Source: Actinomycetospora sp. NBRC 106378 (GTDB lineage Bacteria > Actinomycetota > Actinomycetes > Mycobacteriales > Pseudonocardiaceae). Taken from it: 64,000 nucleotides of DNA. Within the stretch, counting starts at the first letter, position 1. Each line of letters opens with the position of its first letter. The notes beneath the pieces were generated by a model, which did not search any database, was not told the DNA's origin, and worked only from the letters and a program-made list of their open reading frames with translations. The position numbers and the translations under genes were made by a program. Below are positions 9,181-18,114 of the stretch, piece after piece. Location: positions 124,001-188,000 of the forward strand of contig NZ_BSTT01000010.1 in assembly GCF_030269685.1 (NCBI RefSeq). Reading direction: 5' to 3'.

Positions 9181-11036
9181 GACGACCCGCGCGCAGCGGC
9201 CTCCATCGCCTCCAGCTCGGCGATGAGGGTCGCCGCGTCGTGCGGGCCCTCGAGGCGCCGCGGAGTCCGGCCGGCGACCCCGAGGAAGAAGGTCGGGGTG
9301 CCCGGCAGTTCGCTGGTCCGGGCGTCGATCTCGTCGTCGGCGACGCGGTTGGTCGGGTCGCCGTCGCGCAGGTCGTCCTCGAGGCGCTGCGGATCGAGGC
9401 CGAGCGCGTCGGCGTGGGCGTAGAGGCTGTCGCGGTCGAGGGCGTCGGCATGGGCGAAGAAGTGGTCGTGCGCCTCCCAGAAGCGCCCCTGTTCGCCGGC
9501 GGCCTCGGCGAACTCGGCGGCCTGCCGGGCGTCGGGGTGGTACTCCTCGAGCGGGAAGTGCCGGAAGACGTAGCGCAACCGGTCGCCGAAGTGCTCCCGG
9601 ACCTGCCGGATACCGCCCGTGGCCTTGCCGCAGAAGGGGCATTCGAAGTCGGCGTACTCGACGAGCGTCAGTGGCGCGTCGACCGGACCGCGGATGTGGT
9701 CGCGGGCCGGGTCGACCGGCCGCAGGAGGTCGAGCGACGGGCCCTCGGGCTGCGGGGCCGCCTTGAACACGGTCGCGCCCAGGACGAGCGCGAGCGCCGA
9801 CGCGGCCAGCACGCCGATCCGGGCCTGGTCGGCGAGCTCGGGCTGGTCGGCCAGCGCGAGGTCGACGATGAACAGCGAGATCGTGAACCCGATCCCGGAG
9901 AGCGCCGCCCCGCCGGCGACCTGCGGCATCGTCAGGCCCGGTGGCAGCTTCCGCCGCAGCAGCGCGGTCGCCCCGCTGATCCCGAGGAACTTCCCGACGA
10001 CGAGGCCGAGCACCACCCCCCAGGTCAGGGGTGAGGTCGCCGCGGCCGCCAGCGTCGGGCCGTCGAGCGCGACGCCCGCGTTGGCCAGCGCGAACAGCGG
10101 CACGATGATGAACGCCGTGTACGGCTGGTAGAGCCGCATGAGGCGCTCGTTGACGCTCACCGCCCGGTCGAGCCCCAGGCGGGCCGTCCGCGCGTACTCG
10201 GGGTTGGGTGACTGCCGGAACCGCCGCGTCAGCTCCGCGGCGCGCTCCACCTCGCTGCGCTTCGGCGGGTAGACCGGCAGCAGCAGCGCGATCAGCACCC
10301 CGGCCAACGTCGCGTGCACGCCCGACTCGTGCAGCGCCACCCACGTCACCAGCGAGACGACCAGGTAGCCCCCACCCCGCCACACCTGCAGCCGCCGTAG
10401 CTGCCAGACCGCGACGAGCCCGACGATCGCGACCAGCAGCGGGATCCAGTGCAGCTCGTCGGTGTAGACGAGCGCGATGATCGCCAGTGCCCCGACGTCG
10501 TCGGCGACCGCGAGGGTCAGCAGGAAGATGCGCAGCCGCTCCGCCCGCCCGGGTCCGACCACCGCCAGCGCTCCCAGCAGGAACGCCGTGTCGGTGGAGA
10601 TGACGACACCCCACGCGGAGGCGGCCGGCCCCGACGGGTTGAGCAGCAGGAACAGCACCGCGGGCAGGGCGAGCCCGGCGATCGCCGCGGCGAGGGGGAC
10701 CATCGCCTGCGACCGGTCGCGGAGCTCGCCGATCGCGAGTTCCCGCTTCACCTCGAGGCCGATGACGAAGAAGAACAGGGCCATCAGGCCGTCGTTGACC
10801 CAGTGCTGCAGGTCGAGGTCGATGCCCGCCCCGGCGATCGAGATCGCGATATGGCCGTGCCAGAACACGTCGTAGGTCCAGGCCCACGGCGAGTTGGCCC
10901 AGATCAGCGCCAGCAGGGTCGCCACCAGCAGGAACACCGCGGCGAGCGTCTCCGACGAGTCTCCCCGTCGGGCCTCGGCGATGCGCTCGAGGACGCCGTG
11001 GAACCGGCCGGGGCCGCGGAGCGTGGTGTCGGTCAT
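9171..11036 (-). CDS. nhaA: NhaA Na+/H+ antiporter fused to DsbA-like thioredoxin domain
   Basis: A 621-residue fusion. Residues about 1-420 are an NhaA-type antiporter with many membrane segments and the conserved Asp pair in [19 protein letters not shown]. Residues about 430-621 are a DsbA/thioredoxin-like domain with an active-site CPFC (C466-C469) and a following cis-Pro-type segment ([11 protein letters not shown]). The antiporter would exchange Na+ for H+ across the membrane; the redox domain could form or isomerise disulfides. The fused architecture is known in actinobacteria. It ends with a 10-base convergent overlap with serA and begins with an ATG. Confidence 0.92.
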   Translation of the reverse strand: MTDTTLRGPGRFHGVLERIAEARRGDSSETLAAVFLLVATLLALIWANSPWAWTYDVFWHGHIAISIAGAGIDLDLQHWVNDGLMALFFFVIGLEVKRELAIGELRDRSQAMVPLAAAIAGLALPAVLFLLLNPSGPAASAWGVVISTDTAFLLGALAVVGPGRAERLRIFLLTLAVADDVGALAIIALVYTDELHWIPLLVAIVGLVAVWQLRRLQVWRGGGYLVVSLVTWVALHESGVHATLAGVLIALLLPVYPPKRSEVERAAELTRRFRQSPNPEYARTARLGLDRAVSVNERLMRLYQPYTAFIIVPLFALANAGVALDGPTLAAAATSPLTWGVVLGLVVGKFLGISGATALLRRKLPPGLTMPQVAGGAALSGIGFTISLFIVDLALADQPELADQARIGVLAASALALVLGATVFKAAPQPEGPSLDLLRPVDPARDHIRGPVDAPLTLVEYADFECPFCGKATGGIRQVREHFGDRLRYVFRHFPLEEYHPDARQAAEFAEAAGEQGRFWEAHDHFFAHADALDRDSLYAHADALGLDPQRLEDDLRDGDPTNRVADDEIDARTSELPGTPTFFLGVAGRTPRRLEGPHDAATLIAELEAMEAAARGSSQT

Positions 11037-11245
11037 CGTGACTGATTCTTCCCGACAGCGGGTGGGTCCGGGAGAGGTTCGCTCTCGGCTGACCTGCCCT
11101 GGATCGTGATCGTCTCGTGATGTGGGCGGTCTCGGCGCTTTTCGTGGCCGCGAGTGTCACGTGGGGCAGGTTTCTGGGGCCGGATTCCTGCCTGGTGTGA
11201 ACCTCGCCGTCTCCGACCAGGGCTTCGTGGGCTTTCCGGCTCGCG

Positions 11246-11276
11246 GTGACTGTCAGGGGTGCGAACTACAGTTCGA
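11246..11276 (+). promoter_or_regulatory. LexA (SOS) box overlapping a probable leaderless promoter
   Basis: The sequence CGAACTACAGTTCG at 11262-11275 (next base A) is a perfect dyad with the actinobacterial SOS-box form CGAAC-N4-GTTCG. It overlaps a -10-like TACAGT (11267-11272); a -35-like GTGACT is at 11246-11251. The ATG of the HNH gene is at 11280, 7 bases past the -10 element, so the mRNA is probably leaderless and LexA would block the core promoter. Induction by DNA damage is the expected outcome. Confidence 0.7.
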
Positions 11277-11279
11277 GTC

Positions 11280-13628
11280 ATGGCGGTGGAGGCGGCGTTC
11301 GCGGTGGGCGACGGGGTGTTCGACACCCCGCTGCCCGGCGTGCCGTTCGCCGACCCGCGGGATGCGGTGGGGCAGGAGTGTGAGGCCGGGCTGGTGGCCT
11401 GGCAGGCCCGGATGGTGCACGACGAGTGGCGGCGGGCGTGCTGGATGCTGGAGACGGCCCGGGCCCGCGCGGACACGCTGGAGCGGTGGCCGGAGCCGGA
11501 TCCGCGGGTGATCGCAGCCCGGCTGGGGTGGTCGGTGGCGATGGCGGCGTCGCGGTTGGAGACCGCGGTCGGGGCGTTGGAGCGGTTGCCCCGGTTGGGG
11601 GAGGCGATGCGGGAGGGCCGGGTGGAGCACGCGAAGGCCGCGGTGTTCGTCGCCGGGTTGCGGGATGTGACCGACGAGCAGGCCAGGGTGGTGGTCGACG
11701 CCCTGATCTCGCAGGCGCCGCGGTTGGGGGTGTGGGAGCTGCAGCAGCGGATCGCGGCCGCGGTGAAGGACGTCGACCCGTTGGGGGCGGAGAACCGCCG
11801 CGACGCGGCGGTGGCGCGTAGCCGGGTGTCGACGCGGATCGCGCCGTCGGGGGCGGCGGAGATCCACGGCCTGGACTTGGATCCGGGGATGGCGGTGCCG
11901 GCGTTCGAGCGGATCGTCGCGATCGCCGAGGAGGCCCTGTCTCAGCTCAAGGCGGCGGGCAACTCGGTGGGGCCGGCGAAGGTGCAGGCCCAGGTGTATC
12001 TGCGGCTGCTGCACGGCTGCCCGCACGGTAGTGATGACCTCGCGGTGTTGGAGCAGGTCGTCCTCGACCTCACCACGCCTGCCGGCCCGGCCGACGATCT
12101 CGACGACCTGACCGACCTCGACGACCTCCCCGACCCTGACGACGGCCCCTCCGACGACGAGGACCCGGATGATGGGCCGGACGACGGCCCGCACGACGAC
12201 GGCCCGCACGACGACGGCCCGCACGACGACGGCCCCCCGGACGGTGGCCCCTCGGACGGTGGCCCCTCGGACGGTGGCCCCTCGGACGGTGGCCCCTCGG
12301 ACGGTGGCCCCTCGGACGGTGGCCCCTCGGACGGTGCGCCGGACGACACCGGTCCCGGCGAGGGCCCGGACGTCGCTGCCTCGGCGCGCGGCGCCCGCTC
12401 GGACGGTGACCCCACCCCGCGTGCTGACGGCGGCTCATCTGCCGACGGCCCGGACGACCCGGCCGCCGACTCACATCCGGACTACGCCAGGCCCAGCGAT
12501 GGTGGCCTGGATGCTCGGCCCGACGCAGGTCGAGGGAGCACCCACGCCTTCGGGGCAGCGATCACGGGGTGCGCAGACGCTCCGTCGCCAGCTTGGGACA
12601 CGGGTTCACCGCCGGCATGGCGGCCCGGGGACCCGGAACCGGACCCGCCGCCCCCGGACACGCCCGATCCCCGGGTGCCGACCACCGAGCCACCGCCGGA
12701 TGTGGCCGCGCGGTGGACCCAACGCGGGCTGGTGTTCCCACCCGACACCCTGCGCGCCACGTTGGCGTGCGTGCTCGGGCTCGAGCGCGCCCACGGTCGT
12801 ATCGGTGCCGGCACCCTGACCGGGTGGGACGCCTACCGCGCCGCCTGGGCGAGAACCTGCGCCCAGTTCCGGGTCCTGCTCTACGACCCCGACGGTGCCC
12901 TCGAACACGTCCTGCTGGTCAAAGCCCCGCAGCAGCCCGGTGCCGACCCCCGCTACCGGCGCCAGGTCGTCGAACTCACCGCCCACACCAGCGAGGTCGA
13001 CACCCTCGACCCCGACCGTCAGCTGATCGGGATCTGGGCCGAACTCGCCCGCCGCACCCAACACGCCCTCGCCACCGCGAGAGCACGCCCACCCCGCGAG
13101 CACCCGAGCCGCAGCACGAGAGAGGCCGGCCACCGGTTCCCCGGCGCCGAGCTCACCCGCTGGATCCACGCCCGCGACCAGATCTGCCGGTTCCCGATGT
13201 GCACCGTCCCCGCCGTCGCTTGCCCGATCGACCACACCCACGACCACACCTATGGCGGACCCACCCAGGCCGACAACCTCGGGCCCCTCTCGGTCGGCGA
13301 CCACGTCCGCAAACACGACCCGACCTCCGGCTGGACCGTCCGCCAGACCCGCCCCGGACGGTTCGTGTGGACCGCCCCGACCGGCACCCACCACGTCGTC
13401 GAACCCGACCCCTACCGACCACTACGACCGGTCAGACGAGACCGGTTCGACCACGGCATCACCGACACCCGCACCGAACCCCGTCCAACGCGGCCCTGGC
13501 AGCCACGCACCGACCAACACGGCCACCTCACCGACGCCCAACGACAGACCCTGCACGACCTCGACCAGAGGAGACGCCGACAGCAGAACCAACCCCCGAA
13601 CCCCTACGACGACGACCCGCCGTTCTGA
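11280..13628 (+). CDS. DUF222 (13E12 family) protein with C-terminal HNH nuclease
   Basis: 782-residue member of the actinobacterial 13E12/DUF222 repeat family. The N-terminal DUF222 helical region covers about residues 1-270, followed by an acidic, Pro/Gly/Asp-rich linker (about 290-460) with a perfect 15-bp tandem repeat, and a C-terminal HNH domain. The HNH domain shows paired cysteines (C636, C641, C648), DHTHDH at 651-656 and a downstream DN...H arrangement, expected for a metal-dependent nuclease. The ATG at 11280 is preferred to GTG 11259 because the latter would put the LexA box inside the coding frame. The target and biological role of the family are not established. Confidence 0.88.
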   Translation: MAVEAAFAVGDGVFDTPLPGVPFADPRDAVGQECEAGLVAWQARMVHDEWRRACWMLETARARADTLERWPEPDPRVIAARLGWSVAMAASRLETAVGALERLPRLGEAMREGRVEHAKAAVFVAGLRDVTDEQARVVVDALISQAPRLGVWELQQRIAAAVKDVDPLGAENRRDAAVARSRVSTRIAPSGAAEIHGLDLDPGMAVPAFERIVAIAEEALSQLKAAGNSVGPAKVQAQVYLRLLHGCPHGSDDLAVLEQVVLDLTTPAGPADDLDDLTDLDDLPDPDDGPSDDEDPDDGPDDGPHDDGPHDDGPHDDGPPDGGPSDGGPSDGGPSDGGPSDGGPSDGGPSDGAPDDTGPGEGPDVAASARGARSDGDPTPRADGGSSADGPDDPAADSHPDYARPSDGGLDARPDAGRGSTHAFGAAITGCADAPSPAWDTGSPPAWRPGDPEPDPPPPDTPDPRVPTTEPPPDVAARWTQRGLVFPPDTLRATLACVLGLERAHGRIGAGTLTGWDAYRAAWARTCAQFRVLLYDPDGALEHVLLVKAPQQPGADPRYRRQVVELTAHTSEVDTLDPDRQLIGIWAELARRTQHALATARARPPREHPSRSTREAGHRFPGAELTRWIHARDQICRFPMCTVPAVACPIDHTHDHTYGGPTQADNLGPLSVGDHVRKHDPTSGWTVRQTRPGRFVWTAPTGTHHVVEPDPYRPLRPVRRDRFDHGITDTRTEPRPTRPWQPRTDQHGHLTDAQRQTLHDLDQRRRRQQNQPPNPYDDDPPF
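12186..12335 (+). repeat. 15-bp minisatellite inside the DUF222-HNH gene
   Basis: Ten contiguous 15-bp units: three copies of GGCCCGCACGACGAC, one intermediate unit, then six identical copies of GGCCCCTCGGACGGT. They encode GPHDD x3, GPPDG and GPSDG x6 (residues about 303-352). Because the unit is a multiple of 3, copy-number change would lengthen or shorten the acidic linker without breaking the frame. Identity at wobble positions shows recent expansion. Confidence 0.95.
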
Positions 13629-13635
13629 CCCGACC

Positions 13636-14148
13636 TCAGGTGAAGACGTCCCAGCAGAGACGGTTGCGCCGCTGCTGGTCGGACAGCACGAGGTCGCGAA
13701 CCGGCTCCGGCAGCTGCGCCCGTTGCCACGCGCACTCCGCAGCCCCGGCCTCGCCGGCCTGCGCAGCCGGCACCGACGCCCGGACGGCCTTGATCGCGTA
13801 GGCGGCCGCGCCGAGGTCGTGCTCCGCCACGTGCGCCACGGCCCCCGCCTGGCCCGCCGCGTAGGCGGCGAACCGTGCTGCGCCGCGCAGGTCCCGGGCC
13901 GCCCCCATCGCGTGTCCGCCCGCGGCGCGCGACGCCATCATCCGCATCTCGCCCCGCACCCACGCGCGGATCGCCTCGATGGCCTGCCGCGGACGCTCGT
14001 CGTCCGGCCGCTCCGCCTCGAAGAGGTCCAGCACGTGCTCCGCACACAAGGCGGCCCAGAGCGCGAGCCGGTGGTGGTCGTCGTCGGTCAGGGACCCGCC
14101 GCGCCGGATCGTGACGAGCCGGGGATCGCGGTCGGACGAGAGGATCAC
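13636..14148 (-). CDS. Putative Imm-5-like immunity/helical protein
   Basis: A helical 170-residue protein with LWAALCAEHVLDLFEAERPDDERPRQAIEAIRAW, resembling a widespread actinobacterial family annotated as putative immunity protein (sometimes mislabelled exonuclease SbcC). I cannot verify the family here. The start is chosen as GTG 14148, preceded by GGAG 6 bases upstream; an upstream ATG at 14313 would run through the divergent reductase gene. It converges on the HNH gene with 7 bases between stops. No toxin gene is adjacent. Confidence 0.6.
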   Translation of the reverse strand: MILSSDRDPRLVTIRRGGSLTDDDHHRLALWAALCAEHVLDLFEAERPDDERPRQAIEAIRAWVRGEMRMMASRAAGGHAMGAARDLRGAARFAAYAAGQAGAVAHVAEHDLGAAAYAIKAVRASVPAAQAGEAGAAECAWQRAQLPEPVRDLVLSDQQRRNRLCWDVFT

Positions 14149-14224
14149 GAGCTTCTCCGCCCAGCCATGTCGAAAGCCGCCGTCCTCGTTCGACGTCGGG
14201 GTGTCACCACCCGAGGAGGACATC

Positions 14225-14788
14225 ATGCACATCGTCGTCACCGCCTTCACCAGCCTCGACGGCGTCGTCCAGGCGCCCGGCGGCCCGGACGAGGACCGCG
14301 ACGGCGGCTTCACGCACGGCGGGTGGTCGATGCCCTACTTCGACCCCGAGGTGATGGGCGCGGCGTGGACCGACGTCATCGGCGGAGCGGACGCGATGCT
14401 GTTCGGGCGGCGCACCTGGGAGGTGTCGGGCCCGGCCTGGAGCGCCCAGGCCGGCGACCCGTTCGCCGACCGGCTCAACGGTCTCCCGAAGTACGTCGCC
14501 AGCCGGACCCTGACCGACGCGGGCGCCTGGGCGAACTCGACCGTCCTCACCGACCTGGGGGAGCTGCCGGAGGGCGACGGGCGCCTCGTCGTCATGGGGA
14601 GCGCGTCCGTCGTGCGGGAGCTGGTCGACGCCGACCTGGTCGACGAGTACCGGCTGATGATCGAGCCGGTCCTGCTCGGCGGCGGGAAGTCGATCTTCCC
14701 GCAGCACGGGAACAGCCGGGGGCTCGCGCTCGTCGAGGCCACGACGGCGGCGACCGGCACGCTCGTCTGCACCTACCGCAGGGGCTGA
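14225..14788 (+). CDS. RibD C-terminal/dihydrofolate-reductase-like reductase
   Basis: 187-residue protein of the RibD-C/DHFR-like fold: N-terminal VVTAFTSLDGVVQAPGG, central MLFGRRTWE, and C-terminal VVMGSASVVRELV with YRLMIEPVLLGGGKSIF. Members reduce pteridine or pyrimidine-like compounds with NADPH, but many are uncharacterised. The ATG at 14225 has a strong GAGGAGGA 4 bases upstream. It converges with the phosphatase (16-base overlap of 3' ends). Whether it belongs functionally with the pterin-like operon on the other strand is open. Confidence 0.85.
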   Translation: MHIVVTAFTSLDGVVQAPGGPDEDRDGGFTHGGWSMPYFDPEVMGAAWTDVIGGADAMLFGRRTWEVSGPAWSAQAGDPFADRLNGLPKYVASRTLTDAGAWANSTVLTDLGELPEGDGRLVVMGSASVVRELVDADLVDEYRLMIEPVLLGGGKSIFPQHGNSRGLALVEATTAATGTLVCTYRRG

Positions 14789-15363
14789 AGGGCGACGGCG
14801 TGGGCGGCGTGGTCGTTGAAGGCGAGCAGGCGAGGGGCGCTGCCGGAGGTGTCGATCCGGCACACCGCCGCGTCCTCGACCCACATCCGCCACGCCACCT
14901 CGTCGCCCACTCCGAGCGCCCACGCGATGGCCGCCTTGATCGGGGACACGTGGCTCACCACCATCACGTCCTCCACCGCCGCGTCCGCCGCGAGGTCGGT
15001 GCAGGCGGCCCGGACCCGCTCGCCCACGGTCGCCACTGACTCCCCGCCCGCGGGGACATGGTGCGGGTCGTCGCGCCAGGCCTGCCACCCGGCGGGGTCC
15101 AGCGCGGAGGCGGGGCAGCCGTCGAGGGAGCCGTAGTCCATCTCGATCCACCGGTCGTCGATCTCCGCCGGCACCCCGAACTGCGCCGCCGTCTGTCGGG
15201 CCCGGATCAGCGGGCTGCAGACCAGCCGGGCCGGCCGGGGCAGCCCCCGCGCGAGCACGGTCGCCTGCTCGATCCCCGACCCGCACAACGGCGGGTCGGC
15301 GCGCCCGAGCAGCAGGCCGTGGCGGTTCGCCTCCGTCTGGCCGTGGCGTACGAGGGTGAGCAT
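14773..15363 (-). CDS. Histidine phosphatase family protein
   Basis: 196-residue phosphoglycerate-mutase-like phosphatase. The catalytic motif LVRHGQTEANRHGLLLG is at the N-terminus, the second Arg in CSPLIRARQTA, an acidic IEMDYGSLDG segment, and the second catalytic His in VVSHVSP. Such proteins hydrolyse phosphate esters, commonly small metabolites. It is the last gene of the minus-strand operon, starting 5 bases after the stop of the membrane-protein gene, so it probably removes a phosphate in that pathway. The substrate is unknown. Confidence 0.85.
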   Translation of the reverse strand: MLTLVRHGQTEANRHGLLLGRADPPLCGSGIEQATVLARGLPRPARLVCSPLIRARQTAAQFGVPAEIDDRWIEMDYGSLDGCPASALDPAGWQAWRDDPHHVPAGGESVATVGERVRAACTDLAADAAVEDVMVVSHVSPIKAAIAWALGVGDEVAWRMWVEDAAVCRIDTSGSAPRLLAFNDHAAHAVALQPLR

Positions 15364-15368
15364 CGGCG

Positions 15369-16322
15369 TCACGCTACTGACGCGCGGCGGGCCCGGGACG
15401 GGAGCAGAGTGGAGTTGGGCGGCCCGGCGGCGTCCCGCTCCGCCGGTCGGGTCAGCGCGACTCGGCCGAGCAGGAGCACCCCGAGACCGGGTGCGCACGA
15501 CACGAGCGCCAGCACTCCGTAGGTCACCGCCGCCGCCAGCCCGGTCGCCGCGCCCAGCCCCGCCGCACCGAACGCCGCCGCCATCACGGCCTCGCGCGGG
15601 CCCCAGCCGCCGACGTTGAGCGGCAGCCCCATGGCCAGGAGGGCGAGCGCGAGCAGGGGCAGCAGCACCTCGACCGGCGCCACGGGCCCGGCGGCCACCG
15701 CCAGCAGCGCCAGGTGCCCCGCCGTCGCGACCACCGAGCACACGACGACGCCGGGTCCGGTCCCGCGGCGGAACAGCCCGGCCCGCAGGTCCGTCACGAC
15801 CGACGACAGAGCGCCCCGGCGACGCACCACCGGCGCCACCGCGAGGGCCACCGCCGCGACCACGGCGAGCACCCACAGCACCGTCACCGGGTCCACCAGG
15901 TCCCGGACCGGTCCGGGCACGACGACGAGCACCACCGCGCACGTCGCGACCACCACCACCTGTCCCGCGACCCGCTCCATCACCACCGCCCGGACCCCGC
16001 GCGCCACGTCGGCGTTGCGGCGGCCGTGCTCGACGGCGCGGTGCACGTCCCCGAGCACGCCCGCCGGGAGCACCGAGTTGAGGAACTGCGCGCGGTAGCA
16101 GTCGGCCAGCGCCCGGGAGAAGCCCAGGTGCAGCCCCACCCCGCGCGCGACCAGGCACCAGCGGGCGGCAGCCGCAGCCGTCGTCAGCAACCCGATCCCG
16201 AGCGCCGCCGCCACCGCGCCCGGCGACACGGCGCGGAGCCCGTCGAGGACCGCGCCCGTGCCCAGGTGCACGACGACCGCACCCACGAGCAGCGCGCCCA
16301 CCAGCAGCTTCACCGTTCTCAC
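15369..16322 (-). CDS. LPG synthase-type (UPF0104/AglD-like) membrane protein
   Basis: 317-residue integral membrane protein with about seven to eight hydrophobic segments, related to the transmembrane (flippase-like) domain of lysylphosphatidylglycerol synthase. Seen: the family segment RAQFLNSVLPAGVLGDVHRAVEHGR, ARGVRAVVMERVAGQ, and PLNVGGWGPREAVMAAAFG. It has no cytosolic synthetase domain. Relatives often sit with glycosyltransferases and are thought to move or bind lipid-linked molecules. It starts with GTG overlapping the methyltransferase stop by 4 bases. Confidence 0.85.
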   Translation of the reverse strand: MRTVKLLVGALLVGAVVVHLGTGAVLDGLRAVSPGAVAAALGIGLLTTAAAAARWCLVARGVGLHLGFSRALADCYRAQFLNSVLPAGVLGDVHRAVEHGRRNADVARGVRAVVMERVAGQVVVVATCAVVLVVVPGPVRDLVDPVTVLWVLAVVAAVALAVAPVVRRRGALSSVVTDLRAGLFRRGTGPGVVVCSVVATAGHLALLAVAAGPVAPVEVLLPLLALALLAMGLPLNVGGWGPREAVMAAAFGAAGLGAATGLAAAVTYGVLALVSCAPGLGVLLLGRVALTRPAERDAAGPPNSTLLPSRARRASVA

Positions 16323-17092
16323 CGCGGCAGCCCCAGGACGTCGACGTGACCCACCTCGACCGCGAAGGGAGCCTCCAGCCGCCGTGCGAGGTACCCGTCG
16401 ACGTCGAGCACCGGGTCCTGCTCGGCGGCCGCGTCCAGCCACCCCCGCAGCCACTCCTCGGCCAGCGGGCGGCTCCCGGCGCTCCCGCCCGCGAGCCGCC
16501 ACGGCGACGTCTCCCGCCGCACGGCGTACCCGGCCCGGGCGAGCGCGTCCGCCGCGAGGTCGGGCGCGTCCGGGCCCGCGAGCCCGCCCCGGCGCTGGTG
16601 GGCGTCGAAGGCCGCGGCGATCGGCGCGTCCCCGGGGTCGGCCGGGTCGAAGCGCACCCGCCCCGACACCGACAGCGTCCACAGCACCGCCGCCCCGGCC
16701 GCGGCGCAGTCGCGGGCGAGCGTCTCGATCTCCGTCGCGGTGAGCAGGTCGAGCAGGGCCGAGCAGACGACCACGTCGGTCCCGGTCGGGTCGACGTCCG
16801 CCAGGTTCCCGACGACGGGTGTGGCCGGGACGGGCAGCGCGGCGGCGGCCCGGCGGGCCAGGTCGGCGTCCCGGTCGTGCACGAACCACTGCTGGGGCGC
16901 CCGCAGTCGCGGCGCGAGCCACCGGCCCATCGAGCCGGTGCCACAGCCCAGGTCGCGGACCACCACGGTGTCGCGCACCCCGAGCCGCTCGTCCAGCGCG
17001 GCCGCGAGCGTCTCCGACCGGGCCGCGTGATCGGCGGGCTCGCGTAGGGCGAGCCAGTCCGGGGTGCAGACGGGGGAGCCCGGCTCGCTCAG
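16319..17092 (-). CDS. Class I SAM-dependent methyltransferase
   Basis: About 257 residues. The SAM-binding motif VVRDLGCGTGSMGRW and a following acidic-residue strand (WFVHDRDADLARRA) identify a class I methyltransferase; the acceptor is unknown. The start is uncertain. ATG 17197 or GTG 17155 would overlap the glycosyltransferase by 67-109 bases with non-conserved residues. A CTG at 17092 overlaps the glycosyltransferase stop as CTGA, places the start 10 residues before the TPDWLALREPADHAARS segment, and matches the 4-base coupling used by its neighbours; I use it as the inferred start. Confidence 0.8.
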   Translation of the reverse strand: MSEPGSPVCTPDWLALREPADHAARSETLAAALDERLGVRDTVVVRDLGCGTGSMGRWLAPRLRAPQQWFVHDRDADLARRAAAALPVPATPVVGNLADVDPTGTDVVVCSALLDLLTATEIETLARDCAAAGAAVLWTLSVSGRVRFDPADPGDAPIAAAFDAHQRRGGLAGPDAPDLAADALARAGYAVRRETSPWRLAGGSAGSRPLAEEWLRGWLDAAAEQDPVLDVDGYLARRLEAPFAVEVGHVDVLGLPR

Positions 17093-18114
17093 GCGAGCGC
17101 GGGCCCGAGAGCCGGGCCGAGAGCCAGGCGCAGTCGCTGCACGGTCGTGGTCCACGGGGGCAGCGTGCCCCGGCGCGCGGACGCTGAGACTCTCCACCCG
17201 CTTCGCCGTACCGGGTCCACCAGCCAGTGCCGCACGGCTCCGGCGAGCGCACCAATGTTCTCAGCAGGTACTAAGCGGGTGGGCCCGGCCTCCCGGATTC
17301 CTCCGACGTCGGCGGCGAGCACGGGGACGCCCCGGGCGAGCGCCTCGGTCACCACCATCCCGAACGTCTCGGTCCGCGACGGCACCACGAGCAGGTCCGT
17401 CGTCGCCCACACCGCGTCGAGCGCCGCACCGACCCTCGGGCCGGCCACGGACACCCGGTCCGCCAACCCGGCCGCCACGACCTGCGCCCGCAGCCGGACC
17501 ACGAACCCCGGGTCCCGCTCCACGGGCCCGACCAGCGCACAGGTCCAGTCCCGGTCGCGCACCGCACCGAGCGCGTCGACCAGCAGGTCCTGGCCCTTCG
17601 TCGGCGTGAGCGCTCCCAGGCACAGCAGACGCGGCCGCCCGCCGCCGACCAGCGAGCCCGGCGCCACACAGGCCGGATCCACCCCCGGCGGCGCCACGAC
17701 CACCCGCGCCGGGTCGACGTCGAAGTCCTGCACGAGCCGCCGCGCGGTCCACCGGCTCGTCGTCGCCACCGCCGTCGTGTGGCGCAGGGCCGCGGTCTCG
17801 AGGGCGTGCAGTTCCCGGCACCGTGTGGGGGAGAGCCCGCGCTCGTCGGCCAACGGCAGGTGGACCAGCGGCACGATCCGCAGCCGGTGCGCGTGTGGCG
17901 CGAGCACCTCCGGGGCGCGACCGCCGACGAGCCCGTCGACCAGCACCGACCCGCCGTCGGGAACGTCGCGCAGCGTCGCCGCCAGCGCCGCGACGTCCCC
18001 GACCGGAACCCGCCGCTCGCCCCACCCGGAGACCTGCAGGACCCGGCGGTCGTAGACGTTCCCGCCGCTCGGCACGGCGTCGATGTCGTCCGGGACGACG
18101 ACCTCCACGCTCAC
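17089..18114 (-). CDS. Family 4 glycosyltransferase
   Basis: 341-residue GT-B glycosyltransferase of the GT4 type. The C-terminal donor-binding domain has [44 protein letters not shown] (the ExFG-type E...E motif) and [12 protein letters not shown]. It should transfer a sugar from a nucleotide sugar to an unknown acceptor in the cytoplasm. Its GTG start overlaps the stop of the PTPS-like gene as GTGA, so it is coupled to it. Confidence 0.88.
   Translation of the reverse strand: MSVEVVVPDDIDAVPSGGNVYDRRVLQVSGWGERRVPVGDVAALAATLRDVPDGGSVLVDGLVGGRAPEVLAPHAHRLRIVPLVHLPLADERGLSPTRCRELHALETAALRHTTAVATTSRWTARRLVQDFDVDPARVVVAPPGVDPACVAPGSLVGGGRPRLLCLGALTPTKGQDLLVDALGAVRDRDWTCALVGPVERDPGFVVRLRAQVVAAGLADRVSVAGPRVGAALDAVWATTDLLVVPSRTETFGMVVTEALARGVPVLAADVGGIREAGPTRLVPAENIGALAGAVRHWLVDPVRRSGWRVSASARRGTLPPWTTTVQRLRLALGPALGPALA

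Noticed and set aside
5998-11160. Very long (1700-codon) minus-strand open frame
   Set aside because: Runs through PolD, PfkB, serA and NhaA-DsbA in a shadow frame; no protein-like pattern outside short chance stretches.
12186-12335. Possible CRISPR array
   Set aside because: Units are contiguous with no spacers and lie inside a coding frame.
13636-14313. Longer start (ATG 14313) for the Imm-5-like protein
   Set aside because: Would overlap the divergent reductase by 89 bases with low-complexity residues; GTG 14148 has a ribosome binding site.
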